A DNA stretch of 64,000 bases. It comes from Cladochytrium replicatum. Taxonomy: Eukaryota; Chytridiomycota; Chytridiomycetes; Cladochytriales; Cladochytriaceae. Location of the stretch: contig JAHLKD010000005.1 in the NCBI GenBank assembly GCA_025526935.1, forward strand, positions 310,001 through 374,000. The letters run 5' to 3'. A program made the translations under genes and the position numbers. Shown here piece by piece: positions 47,818-58,266 of this stretch. Every line of letters starts with the position of its first letter. The first letter of the stretch is position 1. A model generated the notes under the pieces. The model searched no databases. It worked only from the letters and a program-made list of their open reading frames with translations, and was not told the DNA's origin.

Positions 47818-48085
47818 CGGCGGTAACAACAACAACAACAACAACGGCGGTAACAACAACAACAACGACAACAATGGCAACAACAACGACAACAATGGCA
47901 ACAACAACAACAACAACGGTGGCAACAATAACAATAACAACAACAACGGTAACGGCAACAATAACAACGGTGGCAACAACAACGGCAACAACAACAACAA
48001 CAATGCCGGAACAAAGGGTACTATCCAGTCGGTCATTGACATCCTTTCGTCCGCCATTTCCAGCCTTAAGAAGCTCGTCCAATAA
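46842..48085 (+). CDS. Secreted Asn/Gly-repeat protein with three short helices
   Basis: Three exons (46842-46910, 46971-47369, 47429-48085) in one frame give 374 aa. A signal peptide (MRLSLLAALLFAILAVSVNA) is followed by an Arg-rich piece (RRVARRQ, a possible Kex2-type site). Then come three amphipathic segments, IATELSSIFSQALDILNKAN, DIKNSLITIFDQAIAILEKK and TIQSVIDILSSAISSLKKLV, separated by long linkers made almost wholly of Asn with GG every 4-12 residues (47095-47330 and 47640-48000). A Lys/Thr-rich stretch (STTTKKVTKTKTKKTKTTTT) lies before the second linker. Runs are coded mainly by AAC with some AAT. It does not look like a domain family I know. A wall, capsule or adhesive coat component is a guess. 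Confidence 0.8.
47640..48003. repeat. AAC-rich coding microsatellite
   Basis: Nearly uninterrupted AAC (some AAT, GAC) triplets broken by GGCGGT or GGTGGC pairs, inside the third exon of the Asn/Gly-repeat protein. A similar but more mixed tract covers 47095-47330 in exon 2. Pure AAC runs reach about eleven triplets near 47795-47820. Such tracts expand and shrink by slippage in whole codons, so allele length should vary. Confidence 0.85.
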
Positions 48086-48920
48086 GAGGATAGATTAAAC
48101 CAAGCTATCAACGTGTGAAATTACTGAACCGGTTTCGCTCTAATACTTCGATTGTAATTTTCCATTTTGCGCTCCCATTTTTTTTGGCAGAAGAAATTGC
48201 CCTTGTGGTTTTGCACCTGTACGCTTCCTGGTTCTTCTTCAACTCCTACATTTCCGTTGGCCCATTCTTTCTTGAGTTGATTTGTAGAATACATTTTGGT
48301 CTGGAAAAAAATAGCAATGACTTCAACGAATTAACGCTTTTTTTACCACAAATTTATTCTTTGGGTAAGGGTTAGTGACCTTTTTTGGGACCAGACCAGA
48401 GATCGTACTTCCACTATCCATCACCACCCAAAAAACGGATTAGCAAGAAGATGAAACAAAAAAAGACAATAACAGTTGAACTTTTTTCAGCATACAAATA
48501 ATGAAGGGGACGCAAAGACTGCAGCCATTTTCCCTTCAATGGGCAAAGATAAAAGGAGATAGATGTACAAAAAACAGAACGGTGGACAATGTGAAGTTAT
48601 AAAAAACCCCGCAAATCAGTCTTTCTAATGTAGTTTGGAATCAGGGTAGCTTTGACGGTCTAAAGATGAGGGGGAATTCAATGAGTAGCACAGAACATCA
48701 GGGATTTGAAACGGAAGGGACGTTATAGAATCTGAATATAGCAACACGTAATGATAAAAAGTCGAGCGTAGATTGAATGTGCATCAGAGGAACAGATCAA
48801 GAGAGACAAAAGGGGGATGGAGTTTGCATCAATCGATTTAGAGAATTAACAAACCCAAAAAAGTATCTCAGTTTCCCCAGATTCTCAAACACTCGCAAAA
48901 CCTCGTGCATTCCAATATGT
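48086..48920. other. Convergent intergenic region
   Basis: Between the 3' ends of the Asn/Gly-repeat gene and the type I membrane protein gene. AT-rich, with TTTTTT and AAAAAA tracts and only short ORFs. It probably holds both 3' untranslated regions and poly(A) sites. No other feature was seen. Confidence 0.5.
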
Positions 48921-50633
48921 TCACCACAATGGCGTCGGCATCGTCCACGAGTCATGCTGTTCGGGAGGATCCAAATCATCGTCCTTTTTCTGCACACCCT
49001 TTTTTGCCTCCACTCCCTCTTCGACCGAAACGTCCCCTCCACCAGCTCCGCTCCCCATCGACAACCCACTGACACCGCTGCTTGCTCCGGCGTTGATTCC
49101 ACTGCTCGGACCGGATGACACTCTCGACGACGACTGCACGTTCCTGCTGCCGCCGGGGTTGCTCCATGTATCTGGCGGTCGCGAGGGCACATTTGTCCTC
49201 CCTTGCTCCGGGAACTGCACTTGCTGCTCACCGAACCCGCCTCCGACGAATAATTGCGGTGATGTTGGTGCACGCATAAACCCTCCCGGCGTATTCATCA
49301 TGCTGTTGATCTGTAGGTCCGTCAACAGCGGTGCTGGGACTGTCCATGTGTTTGGACGCACACTGGTGCTGGCCTGAGAAGCTGGTTGGGAGGTTGTTAC
49401 GATTGGAGGTGGAGGGACTGCTGGTATGGCTGTAGAAGTCGTTGGCATAGGGTGGAGGACCAGGGATCCTGACGGGCCTGAACCATTTGGATGTGATCCT
49501 GTCATCATAAACAGAGTGGCATCCGACGCACTGACAACGTCCGAGCGAGGGGTGTAGCTGGTTCCCAGTACGCGAGCCGCTCTTTCGGGCCGTATCGGCT
49601 CGAGCGCATACGAGTTCATACTCTGCTCTGCGTCAGTTCGACTCTTAGTATTTTGCGTTGTGTATTGAGAGTGGTAGGTGATAGTGTCCATGTCTAAGGG
49701 GCGATGGCTGGCATCACTGGCGCCGTTCGTACGTCGCTTTCTCGGCCGACGTCGTCGAGTGCAGAAGACTATAACGCCGACGCCGACGATCGCGATACCT
49801 CCTGCGATGATACCCGCAATGATGAAGCCGGATAGAGTCACGGACCGGGGAAGTTCCGTGAAAGACACTTGTAGTGTTTGAAGTATGTCGCCGTTTTTGA
49901 AACCTTTCTGCCAATAGTCCTGATTTCCAGAGCTAAATAAGCTTCCCAAGTTTGTCATCTCAGTCCCAACGGCAATATCCATTACAGCCATGGTAGGGAA
50001 GTACACAGTACGATCAGTTAAGTTGTTTTTAAGGTACTCGGACGTCTCAAGGAACGACCGGTATGCTGGTGCATCGCTCAAGATCCTTGAAATAAGGTCC
50101 GCCCGTCCATCCGTCTGAACTCCAAAGATTACACCTCGAAGGGTTGTCTTGTTTGCCGATCCAAGTGTGCGCATAAGCCCATTTTCCAAGCTGCAATTAG
50201 AGCTAATGGCGACGTATGCAATCACAGGTAGCCCCTGTGGTGTCAGAGGGTTGAAATCTGTTCTGCTGTTAAAGGTTCCGCAAAATGTGCGGAATAAGAT
50301 CCCTCCAAACTGCATAAAATTGGAATAAGTGGAGAACGCGGTGGTATTGTCGCGAAATGTTACCTTCCAACGAGCAGTATCCGTGCCGTTAAAGAATACA
50401 GGAACACGCTCTGCTGTATACGTTTGCACGTTATTCCCAGCAGAAAAGTCAACCATTCCAGTGAGAGTATCGAAGCGATTAATCTGCACGTTGACGGAAT
50501 CGACTCTAAGCTGCATTTGATAAGCAGACGAGGGCGCATCTTGTCGAGCGTGCAGCCTGTGCATGTAAGACGCCGCACTGACAACAGCAGGTAATGCTGC
50601 GAAGCAAAGCAGCCACAAAACATCCAACTCCAT
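48921..50633 (-). CDS. Single-pass type I plasma-membrane-like protein
   Basis: Intact single-exon frame of 570 aa. A signal peptide (MELDVLWLLCFAALPAVVSA) leads a ~245-residue outer domain with several N-glycosylation sites (NGT, NTT, NCS, NKT, NLT) and two cysteines (FRTFCGTF, SSNCS). One TM helix (SGFIIAGIIAGGIAIVGVGVIVF, residues ~268-292) follows, and a strongly basic stop-transfer CTRRRRPRKRR. The ~270-residue cytosolic tail is Ser/Pro/Gly-rich with Thr-Ala-Pro repeats and ends in Met-Pro-Thr-Pro-Leu-Trp. The layout is that of a surface sensor or adhesion protein, but I recognise no domain. The tail includes two copies of a short WTxPxPL motif (NTWTVPAPLL and the C-terminal SWTMPTPLW). 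Confidence 0.8.
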   Translation of the reverse strand: MELDVLWLLCFAALPAVVSAASYMHRLHARQDAPSSAYQMQLRVDSVNVQINRFDTLTGMVDFSAGNNVQTYTAERVPVFFNGTDTARWKVTFRDNTTAFSTYSNFMQFGGILFRTFCGTFNSRTDFNPLTPQGLPVIAYVAISSNCSLENGLMRTLGSANKTTLRGVIFGVQTDGRADLISRILSDAPAYRSFLETSEYLKNNLTDRTVYFPTMAVMDIAVGTEMTNLGSLFSSGNQDYWQKGFKNGDILQTLQVSFTELPRSVTLSGFIIAGIIAGGIAIVGVGVIVFCTRRRRPRKRRTNGASDASHRPLDMDTITYHSQYTTQNTKSRTDAEQSMNSYALEPIRPERAARVLGTSYTPRSDVVSASDATLFMMTGSHPNGSGPSGSLVLHPMPTTSTAIPAVPPPPIVTTSQPASQASTSVRPNTWTVPAPLLTDLQINSMMNTPGGFMRAPTSPQLFVGGGFGEQQVQFPEQGRTNVPSRPPDTWSNPGGSRNVQSSSRVSSGPSSGINAGASSGVSGLSMGSGAGGGDVSVEEGVEAKKGVQKKDDDLDPPEQHDSWTMPTPLW

Positions 50634-51156
50634 GGCACTGTTTTAAGCCTAATGCCGAGACAATCAGAGATTGGTGAAGTGAATGAATATAATAAGCGCA
50701 GATGTCGACACATTATCCGGGATTGACTCACTCCCAATAGAGCCGTTCAGGAGCAGTGCAAAATGCACAAGACTAAGAGCGAGGTTCGGTACCGCTGCGA
50801 TTCGCTTTCGTTCTGTGTTATGGAACACCAAACAAATTGAAGGGCTTCGACGGGTGGCTGAGACTAACCCTGAGGGCGAGTATATTTTTAGATTGCAAAA
50901 ATTGCTGTGCTAAAGAAAAAAGGAAAAGGGTGTTGGTGCAACTGTGCCGGAGGAGTGCAGAAGCGCAGGTGCAGTTGCGGGAAGTATTCAATCAAAGTGC
51001 GGCAGACTCGGAGGAGTTAGTTGAGGGTCAGACGCCAATCATAGTGATGGGCCATCGCTGAACACAAAACCAAAGAAACATAAGCTCACAAGCCAGTTTC
51101 CATTTGGAAGTTCATAAACTTGGGCATTATATGAAACAAGCACCATCATTGTAACT
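50634..51156. other. Intergenic stretch, nothing recognised
   Basis: Short plus-strand ORFs only (50683-51061), without motifs. It contains the upstream region of the type I membrane protein gene and the 3' region of the Swf1-like gene, both on the minus strand. Confidence 0.4.
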
Positions 51157-52467
51157 TCACTTCAGTGATCGCGGGAAAATAACAAGCATTAAGTTTCGAT
51201 ACCACCCCCCATCATAAATATTCCTGAACTGCTTTATACTTGTGATTGGTACCATCTGTGGAGTCTCACTGCTGCTGTCTTCTTTTTTCTTCCCTTTCGA
51301 AGCCTTGCGCTCCGCTACTGACACGAAGCGGCTGGCGTCCTTCTTTCCGTAGTTCTGGTTGTATTCGTACAACCGCTTATCTACCTCCCTCACTTCGCCG
51401 TTTCGAATTGCAATGTCCAAGTCCTCCCATTTGAAAACCTCATTGGCTGTTGAAAATTTCGGACCGTCAGACAGAGAGGATTAATATAGCAAAAGTAAAC
51501 TCACTCGTCACTCCAGTTAGGACGAGGTACAATTGATGGCCTGTGAACGCGAGGACAACCCCACCAGCCAAGAAAATGAAGAGTCCCACAGCTCCCAGCC
51601 AAGATTCCAGCTGGAACATAATCTGAATTTTCGGCACAATATGAGCAAATAGCAAACAAAAGCGTGTCCCCCATCGAAAATACCAGCCATTGGTGCCATA
51701 ACGAAATTGGGATTCGTTGTCGACTGGTGGAGTGTATGGAGCTGAGTGTATTGATCTTTCGCTTGATGATTTCTGCCCGGAAGATCTGAAAAACGAGATA
51801 CGATCCGTAAAAACAGAGGAGATAGGTTGAAAGCAAGAAAAGCAGGAACCAACGCTGATTGGCGTGTCCCACGCAGTTATTGACTACACAATCAGAGTCA
51901 AACTAATCGGAGACCCAATCTGGAAATGAACCAACGTACTCCATGCACAATGGTGACTATTGGGATAAACACAACGCGGAATCAGAAAAACATGATGTTT
52001 AAAAATAAAACCGTCTTACTCGCATCGCGCAACACACATCTTGCAAAGAGAGCAATGCTTTGATCTTGCTGGTCTATAGAATATGTTAGTGTTGAAGCAA
52101 CGAACAGACGAACACCACCGTACTTATCAATTAGACATGTGGAGCACTGTTTTTCAGCAAAAATGACGTGATCGTAGTCATAAATTTTTAGAGCCTTTCG
52201 AACGTTCGAACTTGTGACAGCCCCAGGATCGCTGTAGCTTGCCAAGGCGAAGCTTCCTAGACAGGCCGATATGGCCAGAGGAACCAAGACTCTGAATTGA
52301 ATCAGAGGTATCGAATGACTGTCTTTGATCTCCAATCACAATGATGCTTACCTGTGAAAAGAACCAAGGTATGGACCGGGAATCTTGTCGTATCCTTTCC
52401 AGAAAAATATGACTGAGCATCCGATCACCAAAGTTAAAAAGAAGATCTGAACAAGATATTGTAACAT
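51157..52467 (-). CDS. DHHC palmitoyltransferase, Swf1/ZDHHC4-like
   Basis: Multi-exon gene starting MLQYLVQIFFLTLVIGCSVI (TM1) and KGYDKIPGPYLGS, then TM2 (LVPLAISACLGSFAL) with YSDPGAV. The DHHC-CRD follows: KQCSTCLIDK, PARSKHCSLCKMCVARC, then DHHCAWINNCVGHANQRWF, two more TM helices (LLFLLSTYLLCFYGSYL, VGLFIFLAGGVVLAFTG) and the C-terminal TxE-like FKWEDLDIAIRNGE and NIYDGGWYRNL. The catalytic D-H-H-C-A-W is carried by a 17-nt exon (51940-51956) plus one base of the exon before. Order and the CARCDHHC...NNCVG spacing match Swf1, the ER enzyme that S-acylates SNAREs next to their membrane anchor. The gene ends at 51157. It is head-to-head with a second DHHC gene 407 bp away. Confidence 0.88.
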
Positions 52468-52873
52468 GATTCCCTGCTCATGCGGGTGAATACGTCATGC
52501 GAACCTGCAGCAACGGATGCTTCTCGTTCATGAAAAACCCGGCCCATCTCCCCATGCACGAGACTATCCTCCGTCCGAGAATCATCCGAAGTATCCTCCT
52601 ACGCTCTATCATCAACATCAAACAAATGCAAGTTTCATGTTGCGGCTCACAGCAATCCATTGGTCAGCGTGACCGTCACGAAGCGATGCAGCTTCCCCAC
52701 CATCCCGTCTCTAAACTGTGGGCTCTCCCCAAACAGCAATAGGAACACAAATCCCGCCAGTGCCGCCAGCAGTCCCAATAGCATCCACAGTCCAGAATTC
52801 ATTGCTGCCCTGTCTGTGGCTTATTCCAGGGCGATTGTGGCTCCACCCCCAACCTACACATCAGAGGAAACAA

Positions 52874-54418
52874 ATGGCCCGCATACTCGTCGCAGGCTCG
52901 ATCAACCGCATCACAAAGATAGCAGACTGCTTCTTAGCCTGTTTCATGCAGTCCCTCGGCCCCTTCTTCATCCTCCTCGCAGTCTCTCTCATCTCCTTCG
53001 TCGCGTACATCTACTACACCGTAAATATGGCCATGATGTTCCCCGGACAATTAACAAGAGTCCAGTTCGTCGAGAAGACACTCCACATTGCGTTCAGCAT
53101 TTACATTTTGCTCCACGTATTTCTGCAATATGCCTTCGCGGTTATTTCGGGGCCGGGGAGACCGAGGGATTACACTGCGGCGTTTCATGAGGAGCAAGAG
53201 AGAAGGAGTGAGGTGTATGCGCACGAGAACGGGAGGGATGAGGTGGAGATTGAGATGCACGGGATCGGTGCCGCCTCAACGGGAACCTCGGATTCATTGG
53301 GTGCGGAGCCGCTGCTTGTGGATGGGAATGCGCCTGGACCCAGGTTGATCAAGCTGTGCAAGAAGTGTATGTTGGGATGCTTGTGATGGGTCTTTCCTGA
53401 TTGATGATTGGATGTAGGTCAGAAGCCGAAGCCAGAGAGAGCACATCACTGCAGTATTTGCAACACATGCGTGTTGAAGATGGGTATGTGGAAGCCTAAT
53501 CAATTTTTTTGAGACGCTCATGAAGTTGTCTTGAATCCATGTGGTTGACCCAACAGATCACCATTGTCCTGTGAGTGCAAATTGAATATGAATTGGGCCT
53601 CTTTTGACTAATTTTTGCAACCTTAGTGGATGGCTAACTGGTAACGAAAAGCACTTGAACCAGAGACCTGTCTAAAAATACTCCAAGTGTTGGCCACAAC
53701 AACCATCGATACTTTTATTTGTTCCTCTTCTACCTAACCCTCGGTTGCTTTTACTACATGCTGACGTCCATCCCTCTGGCTTACCAGGCATACTATTCTG
53801 ACCAAAAGGTGGGTAAACATAGATAGAAACGCTCATATTTGCACGCGGATCTAAGAATGTACGGCAGGTTGATTGGCCATCGCCCGTCTCTCAACCACTC
53901 TGGATGTTTGCACTGCTCCTTGCATCCGCGATGTTTTTAGCGGTTGGTGGTTTGTGCGGGTGGCATACGTACTTGATCTTGACGGGCCAGACGACGATCG
54001 AGTACTACAAAAACTCTACAGAATCGCACAATTCCCGAATCCGAGGCGAGGTATCTCAGTGACATCGTGTTATTGCACAATGATTTAGCTTTCAAATCTC
54101 GCAGATTTGGATCAACGAATATGATCTGGGTACTTGGCGAAACTTCCAAATATTCTTCAACATAGGATCAAAGTAGTAAGTTGCTTCCAACTTGTTTTCG
54201 TTATTGTGGCTCAACTATTCGCAGTAAATGGTGGAATGTGCTCATGCCAATACGAGTCCCACCAGTTGGTAAGGACACGATCACACCCACGTGGACTGGT
54301 GAACTCACACTGATCACTAGGTGATGGAACGTCATTTTTGAGATGTTCCGAGCTCCTTTCCACAAACGGCAAGGGATGGGAGAGGACGGAATTCAGGGAT
54401 CATTTGATGATGGTCTAG
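52874..54418 (+). CDS. Second DHHC palmitoyltransferase
   Basis: At least seven exons. Exon 1 (52874-53366) encodes two TM helices (FFILLAVSLISFVAYIYY; LHIAFSIYILLHVFLQYAFAV), a long acidic loop and LCKKC. Then 53418-53483 (KPERAHHCSICNTCVLKM), 53557-53570 (14 nt), 53627-53640 (14 nt) and from 53688 ([16 protein letters not shown]) complete the Cys-rich domain [20 protein letters not shown]. TM3 and TM4 follow (LFLFYLTLGCFYYMLTSIPL; MFALLLASAMFLAVGGLCGW), with TYLILTGQTTIEYY, the TTxE motif of DHHC enzymes. INEYDLGTWRNFQIFF then ends at GDGTSFLRC and a short tail. Zinc and catalytic residues are complete. It resembles the ZDHHC15/16/Pfa3 group in having PW after DHHC. Exact class is unsure. 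Confidence 0.9.
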
Positions 54419-54726
54419 TGCGAAGGTTTTATTCGACCGAATCAAGTTCAAATAAAGAGATCTTGAAACTAATAAGCTTTTGTTTATGTATAGTCCAAAA
54501 AAATAACGAAAAGGCAAAGTACATCATCGTCACTCTAATCCTCGGTGGATCAGGCGGTGGGGCGTCGGCCACGTCCGCGAGTCGACTTGGACGTCCTCCA
54601 CTTGTTCCTTAAAAATAGGTTCCTTTCTATGTTCCGCCAGCTCCTGCTCTTCATCCGCCTCAGCTTCTTTCTTCCTACACGAAGTCCTACGCGCCGTCGC
54701 CACAACTTTCTCGACCACCTTTTTCG

Positions 54727-55830
54727 TCTCAACCAAACTCCTCCTCCTGCTCGACCAGCTTCGCCTTCGCCTTCATCGGCGTGACTGTGCCCTGAGCCTT
54801 CAGCGCGTCCCACACCAACAGAATCTGCGGTTTCAGAATGAAACCCGCCGACATGATCACGATTGTCCACACCACAATGTCCGACTTCCCAAGCAGCATG
54901 GGGCTCGGCTTCTGTCCCTCCGCCAGCACCGCGTCCTTTGCCTCTCTCCTCTGCAAGCTGCGTCAGCGCGTTCTCCAACCCATCAAGAAATCCTGCCCGA
55001 CACCTCTTCATCTCCATTCAGCTCTGCCCCGCCCTGCACAAACGGCTCCAGCACGTCCACGAGATCCACGGCCCACACGTACCAAGCGACAGAGGCGTAC
55101 ACGACCCAGAGCGAGTACGACGGTGAAGCCCAGGCTTCAACGAACCACCATTTGAAACACATCCCACCAAAGGTTGCTGCGATCGTGCCGAGGAAGATCT
55201 GGGGGAGCACGGAAACGCGAGGGTTCTTAAAGGGCATGCCTTGAATTACGAAACAGGTTTCGCGAGATGCAGAGGCGTCGACGGCGCCAGAGACCGCTCC
55301 CGTGCGGGAAACACTGTTGATGACGTGATGGAAAAAGTCTTGGTAGAAGGGAGTTGAGAAGTAGGGCACTTCGTTCAGAGCTTTGTAGACCATGTCGTTC
55401 GGGCTGAAGAAGACCAGGATGTATCCGAAAAGATAGATGGGGACCAGAGATGGGTCAAGTAGGAGCCAGGACATAGGGCGCCCAGTCAATAATGCTGTTT
55501 TGGAGAAGAGGATCGTGGAGTGTGGACTGGCTAGTTTGTCGATTTTTAAGATGTCCTGTCTTACCTGCTGTGGATCCTCGAAGACCAGGTAGCAGACATG
55601 AAACTTGGAACAGTGTTAGGACAAATTTCACCGGTTCAGATGATACGTACAACCGTTTCGAAAGATGGTGAGCTCCTTCGGATTGTTCGTGTGAGCTCCC
55701 GCCTTTCCAGTTTCCACCATCCGCCTGTGACCCCAAGCATTTCCAATGGCATGGAGAAGATTGACAAACGTTGGCTGATCTACGAGCAGGCTTATCGGGA
55801 GAGAGGCCAGGTAACAGGTAGCTTGACGCC
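54727..55830 (-). CDS. TRIC-type (TMEM38-like) intracellular cation channel
   Basis: Several exons on the minus strand. 55770-55690 has RMVETGKAGAHTNNPKELT (start not fixed). A short exon (~55610-55565) gives SKFHVCYLVFEDPQQ. A long exon (about 55550-54990) gives SWLLLDPSLVPIYLFGYILV, FFSPNDMVYKAL, FHHVINSVSRTGAVSGAVD, QIFLGTIAATFGGMCFKWW and YASVAWYVWAVDL. The last exon (from ~54960) ends with KSDIVVWTIVIMSAGFILK and a Lys/Glu-rich tail at 54727. The succession of helices, with the F(F/C)(S/C)P(N/L)D motif and a Gly-rich pore-side helix, matches TRIC channels, which pass K+ to balance Ca2+ release from the ER. The assignment is by pattern only. Confidence 0.55.
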
Positions 55831-56022
55831 ATTACGATCAGCGGATCAGATCACCATCAGTCTGTTGGTCCGCTGTGCTGATTCCCAGAATGACACGTGT
55901 GGTCGGATTTTTTTAACAGTCTAACTTTGAAAAAGGAACAGGTAGTGGACCAAAGGACAGCATTATACAACAATCCAAATCAGCAACACGATAATGCTAT
56001 AAACAGGTACAAATCAGCTGGC

Positions 56023-56870
56023 TCAAAAGTTTTTCCGTGCAGATGCTGAAGGAAGCATCTCGTCCTTCTTTTGTAAAATGTAAGCTGAAATCGACTTGAT
56101 CAAGTTCCCTCTCTTTCTTGGAGAGCTGTCTTCAGACCTTCGTGCTGCCGTGGGATCTTTGTATTCACGTAGAATGTTGAATTATATAGCTGCTTGCATT
56201 AGCGATCACCTAACTCACCGAATGCGGGCAATGTGTACTCATTCGCGCTCAGAGAAATAAAGAATGTGAACGGGACGAGCCAGACGCAGATCCCGAAGAA
56301 GGTTGCGATCTCCGAGAAAGGATGGTAATGCCTTGCGAAAAAGAAGAACCACATGAAGTGATCTGTCACTGTCAAGACTATGGTGTTCCACATGCGTAGA
56401 ATTAGAATGTTTGGAAAGTTTATTGGAAAAGGAGACGTACCACAGCTGACGACAAAATATGGGCTGGTAAGCTCGATCGTTGGGAAATCTCTCAACAACA
56501 AGCTGTACCACCCATGGCAAGCCAGTGAGAAAAGAGTCCTGATGACTGGGAATCGGTCATAAACGAGGAGAATGATATGAAGTGCAACAACAGTCTATCC
56601 AACAAGACACGAAATTAGCTGCTTTGGTTTTATATGCATCTCTCGACACGTACCCACAACGTCCACTTTATAAACTTCTTCGCTGCAACAGTGTGTTCCT
56701 CGACAAGCTCAGCTAGGTAATAAAGACCGCAAGCTGAATATTATGTTCGTTGATTAATGTCAGCACATCGATGATCGTTTGCACGCAGCATCTTGCTTAC
56801 CCAAGCTTAACGTAACGAAAATGAAACCCAGCGCCGCACCGGCGTATACCATCAAAGCAAGGAACGTCAT
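56023..56870 (-). CDS. Svp26/TEX261-like ER-Golgi cargo adaptor
   Basis: Exon 1 (56870-56801, MTFLALMVYAGAALGFIFVT) joins in frame to ACGLYYLAELVEEHTVAAKK, then the TM exons with LLLRDFPTIELTSPYFVVSC and DHFMWFFFFARHYHPFSEIATFFGI, CVWLVPFTFFISLSANEYTLP. The final exon (DPTAARRSEDSSPRKRGNLIK, ILQKKDEMLPSASARKNF) stops at 56023. The blocks GLYYLAELVEE, F(P)xI.LTSP.F..SC, YPFSE and F(F)xSLSAxExxLP are the family signature of Svp26 in yeast and TEX261 in animals, four-helix proteins that load type II membrane proteins into COPII vesicles. All core blocks are present. Confidence 0.88.
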
Positions 56871-57083
56871 TTTCGAAACCAAAACACGACGCAAGAATAC
56901 ACGTGTGTTGTTCGAGTCGCCTACAACGTCCAGCGCAATCTCTCCAAGTATTGAGAAGCACGCAGCAATTCGATGCTGATCACAGCTCTCCGCTCTCGGG
57001 CAAAGTCCACAAAACGACCAATCTACGCGTAGTGCAGTTTGCGGTTGGGGTTGTTAACGCAGACAAGCCACAGCACAGGACTC

Positions 57084-58172
57084 ATGTCGAGTGTTAACTT
57101 TGTGCCATGCAAGAACTTCGATCCCTCGGAGCTGGAGGGAACCACTTTGCTCATGGTGAAATATCACGAATTATTTGCTTGACTGGATGCTCACAACCAT
57201 CAGCCCGCACCAAATAGCATTGCAAACCTATCCCAGCTTGCCATCGACATCCTGCTGACGACGCTTCGAGTCGAACGTGTAGGATTTATTGATTGTCCGT
57301 ATATCATTCCAGTCTGTGGACTTGAATCTCCTCGGGAACTAGGAAAGGAAAGGATCCTGCACACTGCAGCGGAGGGTTAGTGTATGGTATCTCAACAACG
57401 GAAGATGTCTCAACGGCTCGATTTGTACTTGTAGCGTATCAGACAATCGAAGGAACCAAATTCACGATACTGCAGATCCGTGCGCCGGTAGCCAAGGTGA
57501 GTGTGATGTTCGCAGTGAGACAGGTGCTGACGTGTCCCGCGTTTCAGGGGAAAGGTGCACCATTCGTTCGGGACTTAAGCAAATGGTGTGCGAGTGCAAA
57601 GTTCAGTGACGTTGTCGTGGCCACTGGGGCGGATGCTTCTCTTCGCGATGACCGACAACTTACTAGGTATATATGATCGTTCCCAACCCTCCATTCTTTT
57701 GACTGTTGCTCTTTCAGCGACCCGCTTCGAGTCATGTGGGCTCGTTCGCTGTTTCCTGAAAGGCAGAAGCGAGTAGACGCAATGGCAAATCCGATCCCTG
57801 AGCTAGAGACCTTTGCCAACAGAATGTTCCGATCATCCAGGAACGGACTTCCGCCCACCTCCCTTCCACCAGGGACGGGTTTATCTCGAATCATCGACTA
57901 CGTTTGGAAACAGGACGAGTCCCTCCCGCCACTCGCGTTTTTGCTGTACTTCACAACGGAAGGGGAGAACATGATTCAGGCGCAGCAGAAAGCAGATGCG
58001 CTTGATCAGTTGATAGGGTTTTCCCCTGAGCAGGCGATAGGTATTGCACGTATTTTGTTGCAGTAGTAGTTAAACGTTTCCAAACTGTTCGTTTATAGGA
58101 AAGAGACAGTGGATGTTGCCAACCATTTGGGGAATGGACGCTTACGAGTCCTTTGATCGTGAAATCTATTGA
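57084..58172 (+). CDS. PSMG2: Proteasome assembly chaperone 2 (PSMG2/Add66)
   Basis: Multi-exon gene starting MSSVNFVPCKNFDPSELEGT, then NSIANLSQLAIDILLTTLRV, RVGFIDCPYIIPVCG, GVYGISTTEDVSTARFVLVA, FTILQIRAPVAK, GAPFVRDLSKWCASAKFSDV and ATGADASLRDDRQL. The long exon 57720-58040 holds RVMWARSLFP and GTGLSRIIDYVWKQDESLPP with LAFLLYFTTEGEN. The last exon reads GKRQWMLPTIWGMDAYESFD and stops at 58172. Length and block order match PSMG2, which with PSMG1 scaffolds the alpha-ring of the 20S proteasome. The conserved S-G-L/T-G-L...G of the family appears as GTGLSRIIDYVW. It is tail-to-tail with APRT (94 bp between stops). Confidence 0.85.
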
Positions 58173-58266
58173 GTTTCACTCTCCTGGTGTTTTCCAGCGT
58201 GATCTGCATTTCGAAGAAGAAACATACATTGTGCAAACCCGAACCAGCAGCGTGTTTCGTTAATGC

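Noticed and set aside
47080-48111. Thr-, Val-, Leu- and Cys-rich ORFs of 97-224 codons over the AAC tracts
   Set aside because: They are other-frame readings of the triplet repeat. Only the Asn/Gly frame has a signal peptide and proper splice joins.
52660-53190. 176-codon plus-strand ORF overlapping the second DHHC gene
   Set aside because: It is a shadow frame. The frame from 52874 carries the TM helices and joins to the DHHC exons.
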